Source of the DNA: Branchinecta lynchi
Lineage: Eukaryota; Arthropoda; Branchiopoda; Anostraca; Branchinectidae
NCBI GenBank assembly: GCA_023053575.1
Contig: JAKZAP010000009.1
Span: 21,681,869-21,745,868 of the forward strand
Reading direction: 5' to 3'
Length of the DNA stretch: 64,000 nt
Shown here: one piece after another, positions 44,443-55,380 of the stretch
How positions within the stretch are numbered: position 1 is the stretch's first letter
Layout: the number at the start of each line of letters is the position of its first letter
Notes under the pieces: generated by a model
What the model was told of the DNA's origin: nothing
The model's database searches: none
Seen by the model: only the letters and a program-made list of their open reading frames with translations
Translations under genes and position numbers: made by a program

Positions 44443-44910
44443 CGAGTCTGAGACTTGGTCTGCTATGACTGCAGTCTCAACAGTAAAGCTGCAGAACTCA
44501 GCAAAACTGTCTTCGGGATCACAATGCAAAGGGGTGCTGTCTGCATGTTCTCCATCTAAATCAGGCTTTTGGTTCAATCTATGGTCAATTTCAGTGGCAG
44601 CAATTTCCACTTTTTGACCCCATTGATCATTTTCACAAAGCAGGTTTGTTGAGATCCCTCTTTCACCAGAAAAGCTGGAGAAATCTTTGAAACTATCATC
44701 AGGATTATAATCAAGAAAGCTGCTTGCAACCTGTTCCTCTGGATTGTAATTGTCTTTCACATTCAAATCTCCATGCACAGTGTTCCCAAGACCCACTTCA
44801 AGTCCTTGATCGATGCCACACTCGGATTTAATAGGGCTAATTCTCTCAACTCGACTTCCTCGGTATGGTTTCTTTGAAAGTTTTTCCTTTTTGGAGCTTG
44901 AACTGCCCAT
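44443..44910 (-). CDS. First coding exon of an unrecognised gene; possible myristoylated N-terminus
   Basis: ATG at 44908-44910 opens MGSSSSKKEKLSKKPYRG, which fits an N-myristoylation signal (Gly2, Ser6) followed by a basic cluster, suggesting membrane attachment. The exon has 156 codons and ends at donor GACTCG|GTAAGT in phase 0. Two similar acidic/aromatic motifs occur: DSFKDFSSFSGE (about residue 78) and DSFAEFCSFTVE (about residue 138). They resemble short FxxF-type peptide motifs that bind adaptor ear domains; this is a resemblance only. An AG lies one base before the ATG (tttgctag|A), so an acceptor may define the 5' end. Product unknown. Confidence 0.65.
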
Positions 44911-45311
44911 TCTAGCAAAGACCACAAATTCTTTTTCTTTCCTCGATTTGATTTGGCAGGGTAAAGGTTCACTGCATCATCTTTGCACTACATCACTTGA
45001 TCCATGTAGGCTACAAAAATTCAAATTATTAAATTTAATCCAGATCACAGGAGAGACTTCCAACACCCAATAGCCTATATGAGTAAAGCAGATGTACAGT
45101 AAGGGACCCCTCCTTCTTACCTCATCTTTTTATCTTTTCTATCTTATCCTTCCCCACTTTCTTTTTGTTGTAAAACATTTGGTGGTTCAAAAAGTTAGTT
45201 ACTTACTCACTTGTTTACTTTAAAATTAGCCTAACGTTGGATGGCACCAGATGGCACCGAAGAATACGATATAATAGAAACGTAAAATACACTCATTCAA
45301 AATACTGAGAG

Positions 45312-45450
45312 AAACAAGACCAAAGATTTCTATGGGATCCCAAAAATCTAATATTTGATTCAAACAATTGGGTTATGTCTTAGCCATTCAGTCTTTGTCT
45401 GATTCCTTGAATAATTTTACTGTTAAAATAAGATTCAAAAAGGATTCAGC
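45312..45450 (-). repeat. End fragment of a GGGATCCC-family element
   Basis: Reads aacaagaccaaagatttcta, tgggatcccaaaaatctaat and ttgaataattttactgtt, matching the inverted 3' end seen at 33412 onwards. Only about 140 bp remain. Confidence 0.65.
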
Positions 45451-45683
45451 ATGTCTCCTTCAGGTCTCCTCGATACCACCCTTTGGCATTGGGCATTTTC
45501 AGGTGGCTGGGTGCAGGCATTTTCAGATGGCTGGGCAGCCTGGCTGCTAGACTCAGCTGGACCGTGGGCGAAAACTTCAAGCTGGATAGTAACCTAGACT
45601 TTTGCTCTCTGTGGTCGAATATTTTGCAATGAAAACTCTTTTTAACACTCTTTCGCTTCTTCTTTCTTTAAAGCACTTAGGTT

Positions 45684-47368
45684 CAGGGTTGCCAAAAATT
45701 TTTGGCCGAGAGTGTCACTTTTTCACTCAAAAAGTGCCATTCGGTGTCATTTACGAATTCAGAAAGTGTCACAAAAAGTGTCACTTTTCAGATGTTTTCT
45801 ACCAAAGAAATATAAAAGGGGAACGGGAGCGCAACCCCCTTCAACCTCTCGATATCGAAAAATGTGTTTCTAAGTGACAGTTTTCAGAATCTGTGTCAAT
45901 TATTATCCGATTGCCGTTTAAAACTGGACATTAAGTGCTGGTTTGAACAGTGGTCCAATATGAATACCAAACAGGACAAAACATTCCGTACGAAACAATC
46001 ATGGGGAAAAATCGAGAGTAAATATCATAAGCAAATGCTAATAAAATAGATATGGATCTGATATTGATCTAAGAAGGAAAGAAATCAATGGTCAAATCTA
46101 TGGGGAAAAGTCACAGAGAAAATTCACGGAATTTCGATCAGATTTCACGAGAAGAAATCAACAGTAAAAATATCAAAGGAAAATTTCAAATTGCGGAAGA
46201 AATCAACGGTAAAATTCACAGGGAAATATCAAGGGTGAAATTCACTAAAAAATATGAAAGGTAGATTTACTGGAGAATATCAGAGGAAAAGTTCATTGGT
46301 AAATTTTCAAAGTGAATTTTCTCTTTCATATTTCCCCATGAATTTTACCTATGATATTTTCCGTTGAATTCTACCACCGATTTCTCTTTTTAAGTTAACG
46401 GAGCGGCAATGTGAAATTTCCCTTTGATATTTTTCTATGAATTTTACTGTTGATTTCTCCTCGTGAAATTTGGTCGAAATTACGTGAATTTTCCCCTTGA
46501 TTTTTCCCCATTATTTCTCCTATATAGTAGATTTTACCATAGATTTCTTCCAATGAATTTCTCGTTAGATTTTCTCCAGTAAATTTTACCTATAATATTT
46601 CATAGTGAATTACACCCTTGATATTTCCCAGTGATTATCTTTTGAAATTAGCGGGAACGTGAAATTTCCTTTGATATTTTCCCGTGAATTTTACGGTTGA
46701 TTTCTCTTTGTGAAATCTGATCGAAATTGCGTGAATTTTACCCTTGATTTTTTCCCATGATTTTGCCTAGTGAATTTTACCATTTATTTCATTCCACTTG
46801 CAATCAATATCTATTTCCTTTTTATTTTGCTGTGATATTTACTCCTAATTTTTACCTATACTTTTTTCGTTCGGGATATTTTGTCCTTTTTGGTATTCCA
46901 TAGTCTGACTGATCAACCCCCCTCCCAAAAATACTAAAACATCGGTGTTTACAGCGGAAACGCCATTGTTGCCCATAACAAGAGAAGGGATCTGAGACTT
47001 CTGAGAGCTAAGTCGTTGCCCTGAGAATCCCAGCGTATAATCCGAGATGAAAACAAACACAACCTTTAGTTCAGAAAAGAGATCAAACTATCACAATATT
47101 TACGTCAATCATGTTTAGGTTTGCTTCTAAGCAATCAGTGTCTTAAGTAACCAATTTAATCAGAGTTCTGGACAAAACTTGTCACCCATGCAGCTTAGTA
47201 ACTAAGAGAAATATATATTTCTGTAAAATTGTATGACTAATACTTATAAAGTTTCATGAAAGTGTCATTTTGGCAAAAAGTGCCATAATTTGGCCTGAAA
47301 GTGTGGAAAGTTTCACGGACTTCAAAAAGTGTCATAATGACACCAAAAGTGTCACTTTGGCAACCCTG
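45684..47368. mobile_element. hAT-type element with perfect TSD CTTAGGTT and palindromic interior
   Basis: Begins CAGGGTTGCCAAAAATT and ends CACTTTGGCAACCCTG, flanked by CTTAGGTT on both sides (45676-45683 and 47369-47376). Near each end agtgtcac motifs repeat. The centre (46080-46800) is built of short degenerate motifs: gaaatcaacggtaaaattca-type on the left half and the complement (gtgaattttac, gttgatttctc) on the right, forming a long imperfect hairpin. No transposase. Ends match the class seen at 8009-9128. Confidence 0.88.
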
Positions 47369-47554
47369 CTTAGGTTAGGTTGCAATTTCCTGTGGGACCC
47401 TTAGTCCCTTGACTCACGTGCACGTTCAGGACTTTTGAATTTTCGTTGTTAGTGTTTGCATAAATGTGTTTTGCAAGGCATGGCAAGAAAAAGAAGAAGC
47501 AGAAGACAAGCAACTGTTCTCGGGTTCGGGAACAGTGTTGCCCTGTTGGCCAAT

Positions 47555-47675
47555 TTTGTCCCGAGATTGGCGTAAGCCTTTTTTCGCAGATTCCCGCGTT
47601 TTTGTTTGTCCAAGGGACTCATCCCGTATTCTCGCGAGTCCCCACGGACGAAGAATCCTCCGAGTATTTGTAACA
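47555..47675. mobile_element. Left fragment of a 415-bp-type MITE
   Basis: Contains cccgcgtttttgtttgtcc, gtattctcgcgagtccccac and ggacgaagaatcctccgag as in 5996-6410, without the terminal repeat. The right part of the same element appears at 48240-48405, so DNA of about 560 bp separates the halves. Confidence 0.6.
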
Positions 47676-47884
47676 CATGTTAGTCAAAGTCAAATAATAA
47701 TTGACTTGTAGTCTTTAGACTTGGAAAAGGTCACAAACTTAGAATTGGCAGATTTCAGACGATATACGACAGCAATTACAACTCGTTTAAATGGCTAACA
47801 CTTAAAATTCCCACGATCATAATGCCCCGACTCAAAATGCCCACGACTTCGGGGAAGGAAATCACAGGTTTTCACACAGAGATC

Positions 47885-48020
47885 ACAGGTGTGTTTCCTT
47901 CCCCGAAGTTGAACCAGAGGATTGACAGCCTGACGACGACCCTTGCCAAGAAGGGCCGAAATATCGCTGATGAAGAATCATAGCTGACGTATCCGTTGTA
48001 AACATTGTTTGAATGAACCT
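47885..48020 (+). repeat. Repeat D copy
   Basis: Reads gtttccttccccgaagttg, gattgacagcctgacgacg, cccttgccaagaagggccg and catagctgacgtatccgttg. A further piece (gcccaagctgactttgaaac, complement) is at 48544-48570. Confidence 0.65.
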
Positions 48021-48239
48021 AATTCCCCTAATTACAATTTGTGTACTGTCCTTAGAGTCATCAAAGACATTCCAAAGGATTTAGTTTATCTCGATCGCTG
48101 ACGGCCTGCTGACAGCAATGAAAATACGCGCCTATTTGGAAGATCAGCGGCTGATTTTTTTATTTTTTTGAAACCGCTACTTACGCGCGATCAGCCGCTG
48201 ATCGAAAATCGACCGGTGTTTCAGCCCCGTGTGAAAAAA

Positions 48240-48405
48240 CTATTAAAAATAATCAGAATAAACAAAACCAAAAATAAAGTGGATCCAGACTGATTTCGTC
48301 AAGTGCATATTTATTTTTAGAACGAAATCCATTTGGAAGAATTCCCCCTGTTCTCGTTGTATTTCGTGCGATGAGTCCATGTGGAGTGACTCCCTCTATG
48401 GCCTA
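48240..48405. mobile_element. Right fragment of a 415-bp-type MITE
   Basis: Contains agaataaacaaaaccaaaaa, taaagtggatccagactgat and ggagtgactccctctat, the right half of the family. It lacks the right terminus and appears to be the continuation of 47555-47675. Confidence 0.6.
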
Positions 48406-48823
48406 TACCGAACGATTGTTCGGGGAGGGCGAGCCATCTATCGAATAGTTTGTTCTTATATAAAATCGTATAAAATTCGTCTAATCCATTTTTGTATGCA
48501 AATCAATTTTCTAGGAAAAATCCTTCCGCAATAAATATTCTTTGAGCCCAAGCTGACTTTGAAACATTGCTGGAATAAACCTTCCGCAACTTGTACATTG
48601 TATTATCCTCTAGGAAAATAAGCTTTCGTATCCCAGTAGAAAAAATGAAAACGGATTTTTTTGCCGAAGACGGATTCTTTTTGGCGTTCCATCGACAAAA
48701 AGGCATATTTTTGGGGATTGGCGTGTTTAGCAAAGTACGCGGCTAATTCTTTCCAGCTGGCAACACTGGTGCAGTCTGCACATTTCACATTACTGGAGTG
48801 TACTTTTTTTTATTTTTATCCTA

Positions 48824-48832
48824 GGCTCTGTT
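48824..48832 (+). promoter_or_regulatory. Splice acceptor 8 bases before the PWP1 start codon
   Basis: A run of pyrimidines (ttttttttatttttatcctag) ends with AG at 48823-48824, leaving an 8-base leader gctctgtt before the ATG. This is a good acceptor for either a 5'-UTR intron or spliced-leader trans-splicing. Confidence 0.6.
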
Positions 48833-48925
48833 ATGGAAATAGAAGAAACTGACGAACCGTCTGTTAACTTTGTACCCTGTCTGACCTGGGTTCGAAGAGG
48901 AGCATGTAAACTGATTCCTGAGAAG
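48833..48925 (+). CDS. PWP1: PWP1 exon 1 (periodic tryptophan protein 1 homologue)
   Basis: A 31-codon exon from ATG to donor CCTGAGAAG|GTAAGC, phase 0. It reads MEIEETDEPSVNF then VPCLTWVRRGACKLIPEK, which matches the conserved start of PWP1 (the VTCVAWVRCGVAKETPDK region of the human protein). PWP1 is a nuclear and nucleolar WD-repeat protein involved in Pol I transcription and ribosome biogenesis downstream of growth signalling. The following residues are on exon 2 at 59721-59779, after a 10.8-kb intron full of mobile elements. The WD repeats must lie beyond the window. The short acidic N-terminal extension before VPCL is a small difference from vertebrates. Confidence 0.88.
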
Positions 48926-48982
48926 GTAAGCTTAATTTGCCTCAAGTAAAGATTCCTTGACTTTTCACAGGGTAAGTAACTG

Positions 48983-49225
48983 TGCATTCACAAAGAGGAA
49001 TCGACCGCAAAAGTTGTTTTGTTGTTGTAGTTTTCTAGCAGCTACAGAAGTGGTATGTTTATAGGCCTTTTTCTTTGACACAATTGTGGGCCACACACTT
49101 CTGAGTGTTTGTCGTGAAAACACGATTGTGCATTCACACCTGATTCACATAGAGGAATTGAGCGCAAAAGTTTATTTTGTTGTAGTTCTCTAGCAGCTAC
49201 AGCAGAGGTATGTTTATAGGCCATT
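48983..49225 (+). repeat. PWP1: Two-copy tandem repeat in PWP1 intron 1
   Basis: Blocks gcattcacaaagaggaatcg, gcaaaagttgttttgttgt and tatgtttataggcc (48983-49065) recur at 49127-49222 with changes, a period of about 155 bp. Later text (49550-49740) also speaks of similar agccacaaaacga-type sequence. No coding role seen. Confidence 0.5.
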
Positions 49226-49229
49226 TTGC

Positions 49230-50090
49230 CATTTTGTTTGTTGAAGAAACACGATTGCATGCCACACAGTCGAACCACTAGTTGGAACTCGCAGAAACGC
49301 CGGTTTGTCTATTTTTTGCCTGTAATTTAAATATCTGAAAATAAAATAATATTCATGTAAAATCCCAGTAAATAGAACTCCAGGCTTATTTCCTTACCTT
49401 TCTGTACAAAAAGTACCCTGGTTTTTAAGTCTATATGCTTGAAAAAGCAGTTAGCTTTATTGTTTAGACACTATTTTGCTGCTTAATTTAAATATCCCGC
49501 CAGAATCAAGCCACAAAATCAACAATCACCTCACCAATTTTTCGTCAAATTTGAGCCACAAAACGAGACACACAAATCTTGTTGGTCCTGGAAAAACACA
49601 GTTGTGGGCCGCACGAAAAGCCGCGGAAACACACTTTTCGAGCCACAATCTACCCACAAACTGTTTGTGGGAGCACATAAAAATGTCTTATGTGAACTGT
49701 TACTTTAATGTGAATGTGAACAGTGCAGTTTTGGGCTAAATGCCAATGGTAAAATGAAGATCCAAAATACCTATTCAGGTGTTTTCAGATGCCTTGAATT
49801 ACCTACTTCAGCTAACTGGTAGTGAGCTTCAGATACAGCAGCAAGTGCATGAAAATGGCAAGGTCCAATGTCAGCAAACATTCACATAATCGTCTGCTGT
49901 ACAAAATTGCAGGTTCAGCAACAAAATATGTAATAAAAGGGTAACCATCCTAGTTTCCGAACATCGTTTCTCTCAATGAGTTTAATGTTCGGAAGACAAA
50001 ACACTACAGGCACAACAGCTTGTAATTGCACGCTGAGATAAGATTAAATGTATTTTTTGTTCTTCGCAGTTAAGATGAGTACTTTAAGGA
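49230..50090 (+). other. PWP1 intron 1 sequence, no feature recognised
   Basis: AT-rich intron DNA. A frame at 49476-49739 (87 codons) has no recognised domain or splice support. Confidence 0.35.
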
Positions 50091-51590
50091 TGGTCGAATC
50101 TGGGAAGTGACAATTTCTAAGACAATCTTGTTAGTCTCTAATGTTCCAGCCAAGTTTCATCGTCTTATTACATCTGGAAGCACCTTAACTCGTGATCCCC
50201 CCCCCCACAGTTCCCGAATCCGGCCTGGTTCTCTCACTGATGTACCTAATTCTTGTGCTTGTTCTCCCTACCAAGTTTCTTCTAGGTTGCTCTACTCTAA
50301 GCATGTCCTAATATTTCTGGTTCTTCCCTCCCTCACATTAATTGGATCCGGTCCAGACATTATGATATCTGAGACACAAGGTCTTTCCAAAAATCAAGTT
50401 CCATTAAGATCCCATCATCTATGAGAAAGTTACACATACCTCAAGGGTCACGATTCCCCCTCCCTCCACTCCACCCATGGTGGACGGACCAGAGAACTGA
50501 CTATTTCCAAGTTAATCTAATCAGGTCTCTGATGTGCCTGCCAAGTTTCATCATCCTAGCCTGCCTGGAAGTACCTTAACTCCGGATCAGCTGAACTCCC
50601 AAACCCTACTCCAACCCCCCCCCCCCCCCCCACAGTGCCCAAATCAGGTCTGGTTCTGTTACAGATGTACCTAGTTCTTGTGCTTGTTCTTCGCACCAAG
50701 TATCTTCCCAATCACTCCACTCTAAGCATGTCATAAGATTGCAGGCTCTCCCCTCCATTCCCCCCCACCTCATTCATCAGATCCGGTCCGAACTTGAAAT
50801 GGGACATCTGAGACACGATGTCTTACCAAATATCAAGTTTCATTAACATCTCATGACCTGTTAGAAAGTTAGACACACCTCAAGACTTCGCCCCCTCCCT
50901 CCACACCCCCATGATGGTCGGATCCGTGAACTGGCCATGTCCAAGTTAATCTGGTTGGGTCTCTGACGTGCCTGCCAAGTTTCAACGTTCGAGCCCACCC
51001 GGAAGTACCTTAACTCTGGATTACCAGAGTTCCAGAACCCCTCCAACTCCCCCCACAGTGCCCAAATCCGGTCCGGTTCTGTCACTGGTGTTCCTAGTTC
51101 TTGTGCTTGTTCTTCCCACCTAAAGTGTGTCAGAAGATTTGCGGTTCTCCCCTCCAATCCCCCTCCCCATATTCATCGGATCCTGTCTGAACTTGAAATT
51201 GGATATCTGATACACGAGGTCTTTCGAAATATCAAGTTTTATTAAGATCCAATCGCCTGTTCGAAAGTTATACGTACCTCAATATTCCCGATTCCTCCTA
51301 CAGCCACTCCCCCCATGGTGGTCGGATTGGGGAAATGACGATTTCCAAGTTAGTTTGGTCAGGTCCCTTGTATGCCTGCCAAGTTTCATCAACCTAGCAC
51401 TTCTGGAAGCCGAGACGGCTATTCTGTTCGAAAGTTATACTTACCTCAATATTCCCGATTCCTCCTCCCGCCACTCCCCCCATGGTGGTCGGATTGGGGA
51501 AATGACTATTTCCAAGTTAGTTTGGTCAGGTCCCTTGTATGCCTGCCAAGTTTCATCAACCTAGCACTTCTGGAAGCCGAGACGGCTATT
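50090..51590 (+). repeat. Pyrimidine-rich tandem repeat tract in PWP1 intron 1
   Basis: About four units of 340-390 bp with the same block order as 6780-9990: cctgccaagtttcatc, cc(c)ccacagtgccc, cttgtgcttgttctt, ctccactctaagcatgtc, gacacgaggtcttt and atggtggtcggat. The last unit is partly repeated exactly (about 51300-51410 and 51470-51580 share ggggaaatga.gatttcca and cctagcacttctggaagcc). Confidence 0.75.
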
Positions 51591-51862
51591 CTGTATAAAA
51601 TAGCCGAGTCAGCACAAAGCACCGCGATTTTTCGTGAAAACAGTCGTTTTGTTTAAAAACAGTCTCGTTCTCGTAAAAACATCAGATTTTTTCTTACAAA
51701 TTGTACTTTTTCTTAAAATAGCCGATTTTTCGTCAACCCAGTCGCTTTTTCTCAGTAATAGTCCTTTTATCTGCAAAAACAGTTGGTAAATATGACCAGC
51801 CAGTCGATAAATACCTTGCCCTCCTCCCCACCGCACCAATCATTTTGGCTAGTAACGCCTCT
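51577..51862. mobile_element. hAT-type MITE, left end degraded
   Basis: Ends CTAGTAACGCCTCTG followed by tctggaag; tctggaag also lies just left of the insert (51569-51576), giving an 8-bp duplication. The left terminus reads ccgagacggc instead of CAGNGGCG, so it is mutated or was altered at insertion. Interior motifs (gccgagtcagcacaaagc, cgtgaaaacagtcg) match the family. Confidence 0.65.
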
Positions 51863-52139
51863 GTCTGGAAGTACCCTAACTGGAAAACAGTGGCCTAGCA
51901 GACCAACCGACCGACAGACCGAAAAGTAATTGGTATGTGTCACTTGAACGAATCTGCAAGGCCATAAAAACAACAGGAAGTGGTAAAAACAGTGAAAATT
52001 AGTGGGTAAAACAGCAGTCATGTCAAAACAAAATCTAAGTACTAGTTTTTTTTGTTTTATTTTTCCCTATAGTTCTATCTAAAATTAAATTCCCAGAATA
52101 GGATATTTGTATTTGGTAGAAGATTTGGTTATTTACTGC

Positions 52140-52290
52140 AGGTTCATTTCTTCCCCAATATTCCCCCTGACATTTGACAGCCTGAGCAGGACCCTTTATA
52201 AGAAGATCCGAAAAATCAATGCCGAAGCATTAAAGCGAATCTATCTGTTCTATCCATTGTTTAAATTATGTTTCCCAGTCGGCTTGGGTG
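52140..52290 (+). repeat. Repeat D copy, diverged
   Basis: Contains gtttcatttcttccccaat-like sequence, tgacagcctgagcaggaccc and gaagatccgaaaaatcaatg, a diverged version of 47885-48020. Confidence 0.5.
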
Positions 52291-52503
52291 TTACTGTTAC
52301 GGCCACCCCATAGGACAGGCCAGTGCTTTCTGAGGTGGTCCTTATGTGGTATGCTTTATTATCCGTTCAGTACACTCACTGTCTCTCGAGGATTAATTAA
52401 GTTAATATTTATTGATGGATGAAAATTGATGAAAAAGTCTATGTTTAATTGATAGATGAAAATTGATGAAAAATCAGTATTTGACAATTTTCATCCATCC
52501 GGA

Positions 52504-52641
52504 TTCCGATTCCGATCGTAGTGTAACGATGCACAAGTGGGAGACCAAAAATGCTAGTACAATATGAACGGAAAATAAATGTTTTAACATCAGATGAGCA
52601 ATGATTGAACTTTCGTAGTAGCGTATTACCTCGGAGGTAAA
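52504..52641 (-). mobile_element. Duplicate piece of the LINE C-terminus
   Basis: Nearly identical to 54233-54370: the minus strand encodes LLRKFNHCSSDVKTFIFRSY and CTSIFGLPLVHRYTT. It is a separate fragment 1.73 kb downstream (in LINE orientation) of the main element, either a local duplication or an independent truncated copy. Confidence 0.75.
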
Positions 52642-52644
52642 CCA

Positions 52645-53655
52645 ATCGATTCAGTCTACCAGAAACCCCTATTTTTTGGATAAACTATGCCAAATGCTGG
52701 AGACTGTTAACCCAACAAAATATTGATGATTTGAGTAACCAATCAGAATCCATATATTCAATCCAGTAGCCTACTTTTATTCCGGTGACAAAGACCACAA
52801 TTGAGCACTAATAGTTAAGTAACAACAAATAAAGGAAAAAGAACAATCACATGTTTAACCATTCTCGATGGGTTCATACAGTTTCAACCAAACAGGCGCA
52901 GCCAGGGGCGTCGCAAGTGCATTTTCGGTGGGGGGGTGCAGAGCCAAAATTTTACCGAATCTTTAAAAATTTTTACCGAATCCTAGAACTAAGAATTCGA
53001 GCTTTAAATTATGGAACAGAAACGATTACGTAGGAAGAGTAACAATAAAAGGCAGCATGAACGACGATAAGCCAACTATAAGGCGGCGTTTTGGCGAAGC
53101 CCACATGGAGAATACGTTGCCGGGCATGATTGCAGTAACAGCTACTACCTATTATAGCCAATAGAAAATTAAATCGAGCGCCGCAGGCGAAAATTTTCGA
53201 AATCCATTTTTTTTTTCTTTTTGTAGGCTAAAATTTAGCTGCTTCTCTTACAAATTCTATCATTTACCGTTGATGAAATACCGAGACACTTAAGAAGTTA
53301 TAGAAAACGGATGGAGCCACGTTCCGGCAGCAGCAGCAACTGCAGTCTAGTCAATATACTATCTATGATAACATAAAGTGAGCGCCGCAGGCGAAATTTT
53401 TTGTTGCTTTTTCCTGCCAAATTTAATTTCCATCCAAATTCTAGCTTTTAATGTTTTGAAATCTCAATCCCAAAACTGGCTTAAAACCCCCGTCAAATGA
53501 CGCGCCCTTCCACAAAATAAAGAACATTACGAAAAGTGCTGCAGGCGGAGTTTTCGAAATATTTATGATTAGATAGTCTTTTTGGGATCCAAAATAAAGT
53601 AAGGACTATCGATGATATCACAGACCAGTGCTTCACTCGACCTCTTCTGAGTTTC
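52645..53655 (+). other. Intron sequence with repeated GCGCCGCAGGCGAAA motifs
   Basis: The motif gagcgccgcaggcgaaa occurs at about 53175 and 53380, with a degenerate third (tgctgcaggcggagtttt) at 53535. caggggcgtcgcaag at 52904 looks like the start of a hAT-type element, but I could not find its other end. A gggatcc end lies near 53585. No gene. Confidence 0.4.
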
Positions 53656-53660
53656 TAGGT

Positions 53661-54120
53661 TCGTGGTAACTTCCGAATCCTGGCAATCACGACGAATAAG
53701 TTACCGAATCCCAGTTATTATACCGAATAAGTTTAAACCGATAGCGTGTTCGGGATTCTGTATAACCACCGTATCCCGGTTATTATACCGAATTATTTTG
53801 GTATCGAAAGACTACCGAACAATATTCACATTCGGTATACTTTCGTCGAAGCTTGAACAAAGTCAGGATTCGTGGTTAACTTCCGAATCCTGGAAATTAT
53901 ACTTAATAATTTACCGAATCCCAATCATGACACCGAATAATTCTGAACCAATAGCTTATTCGGGAGTCTGTGTAACTACGGAATCTCCATAAATATACCG
54001 AATAGTTCCGGCATCGAAAAATTACCAAATGATTTCATAAATTCTCTCACCAAATTCGTGATAACTACCGAATACTGGCAATTATACCGAATCCCGATCA
54101 TTATACCGAAGAGGTTTGTA
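53661..54120 (+). repeat. Degenerate tandem repeat of about 200 bp (ACCGAAT-rich)
   Basis: Units starting ttcgtggtaacttccgaatc at 53661, ttcgtggttaacttccgaat at 53874 and ttcgtgataactaccgaata at 54055. Within each, taccgaatccc and attataccgaat recur. Just over two copies. Confidence 0.65.
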
Positions 54121-54466
54121 CAGATAGCCTATTTACACACATATCAGCGCAAAGATCCGTGGCACTGCTGAAAGACGGTATTCCGTGAAGGAACCTTATC
54201 GTATTGTTGTACGCAACACAAAGCTCACGGATTCCGATCGTAGTGTAACGATGCACAAGTGGGAGACCAAAAATGCTAGTACAATATGAACGGAAAATAA
54301 ATGTTTTAACATCAGATGAGCAATGATTGAACTTTCGTAGTAGCATATTACCTCGGAGGTAAACCAAGCGGAGTGTGTGACGGACGTGCGCATCATCAAG
54401 TAGGTGATCATTAAAAATTAACCCAAGGTACCGAAGTTCTTTTACGAAAGTAAGCTCAGTTCCACA

Positions 54467-55105
54467 CAGGGGCGGATCCAGCCTTTCGTTCTAGGGGGGG
54501 CGATTCTTACCGAAAAGAGTGGGGGTAGTGGCCTTTTTGTCGGCCACAAGGCTGATTTTTTTTAGTGTTTTAAGTGTCCCTGTCGGTCTCTTATTTAACG
54601 AAAATGTGGTTTTATATATTACAATAATGCTTACAAAAACTGTTCTTGATCAACTTACAACTGTTTACAAGAAAAATTCAAGCTTCCTGGCTCCGCTATT
54701 CGCAAACCTGTCTGTCAAGCGTCTTTTGTCCGCGTTTTCCGACATTAATATCGCTTAAACGACGAAAGTCCTCGTGACGGATGTTCAAATTTCACTATAC
54801 ACTGGAACGAAATGTTTGTTTTTTCCAGGTCCGGTTGCGTTGCGTCTCGAATCTAGCTAAAATTTTCCGGGTGAACTGTTGCTGTGCTATGAGCGAGCTA
54901 TGAGGTGAGAAATAGTCGAGGCTAGCTTGACAGAGGAAAAGCTGTCGGTTGAACGAAGTGTAAAAGGTTCTAGAGTCTAGTTACAGTAGTTAGAACATGC
55001 ATTAATGCAGACTTCCGTAAGTGCAGTAAACAAAACAAAAAAAATTACAGCCCGTCTAGGGGGGGCGATCGCCCCCCTCGCCCCCCCTCCCTGGATCCGC
55101 CCCTG
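54467..55105. mobile_element. hAT-type element, perfect TSD GTTCCACA
   Basis: Perfect 15-bp inverted ends CAGGGGCGGATCCAG / CTGGATCCGCCCCTG and identical flanking GTTCCACA (54459-54466 and 55106-55113). The target is LINE coding sequence; removing the element and one duplication joins the LINE frame in register. The 639-bp interior has G- and C-runs near the ends and no transposase. Confidence 0.93.
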
Positions 55106-55380
55106 GTTCCACACAGTTTTACTGGGGGGATAATAGGCGAAATTGATCCCCCGGGGCCTGAAGCATACGCACTCGGTTTTTGACGTATTGAAGACAATAT
55201 CAAGCTCAGCAGCCAAGCTTTCAAATTTTTTTAGCAACAAAGAAAATAAGAAAAATTTCATAACCCCAGCAACGAAGAAGTAGAAGAACCGAGGCCGAAA
55301 GGGATCCAGAGTGGAACCCAAGTGCCAGTCATTTGAAGGAAGGAAGGAAGGGAGTTTGGACAAGTTGCTAGTAACACTAA

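Noticed and set aside
50090..51590. Possible CRISPR-like or regularly spaced repeat array
   Set aside because: Units are long, degenerate and contiguous without unique spacers; the genome is eukaryotic.
52904..53650. Candidate hAT element starting CAGGGGCGTCGC
   Set aside because: No matching right end or target duplication could be found, so it was left as unresolved sequence.
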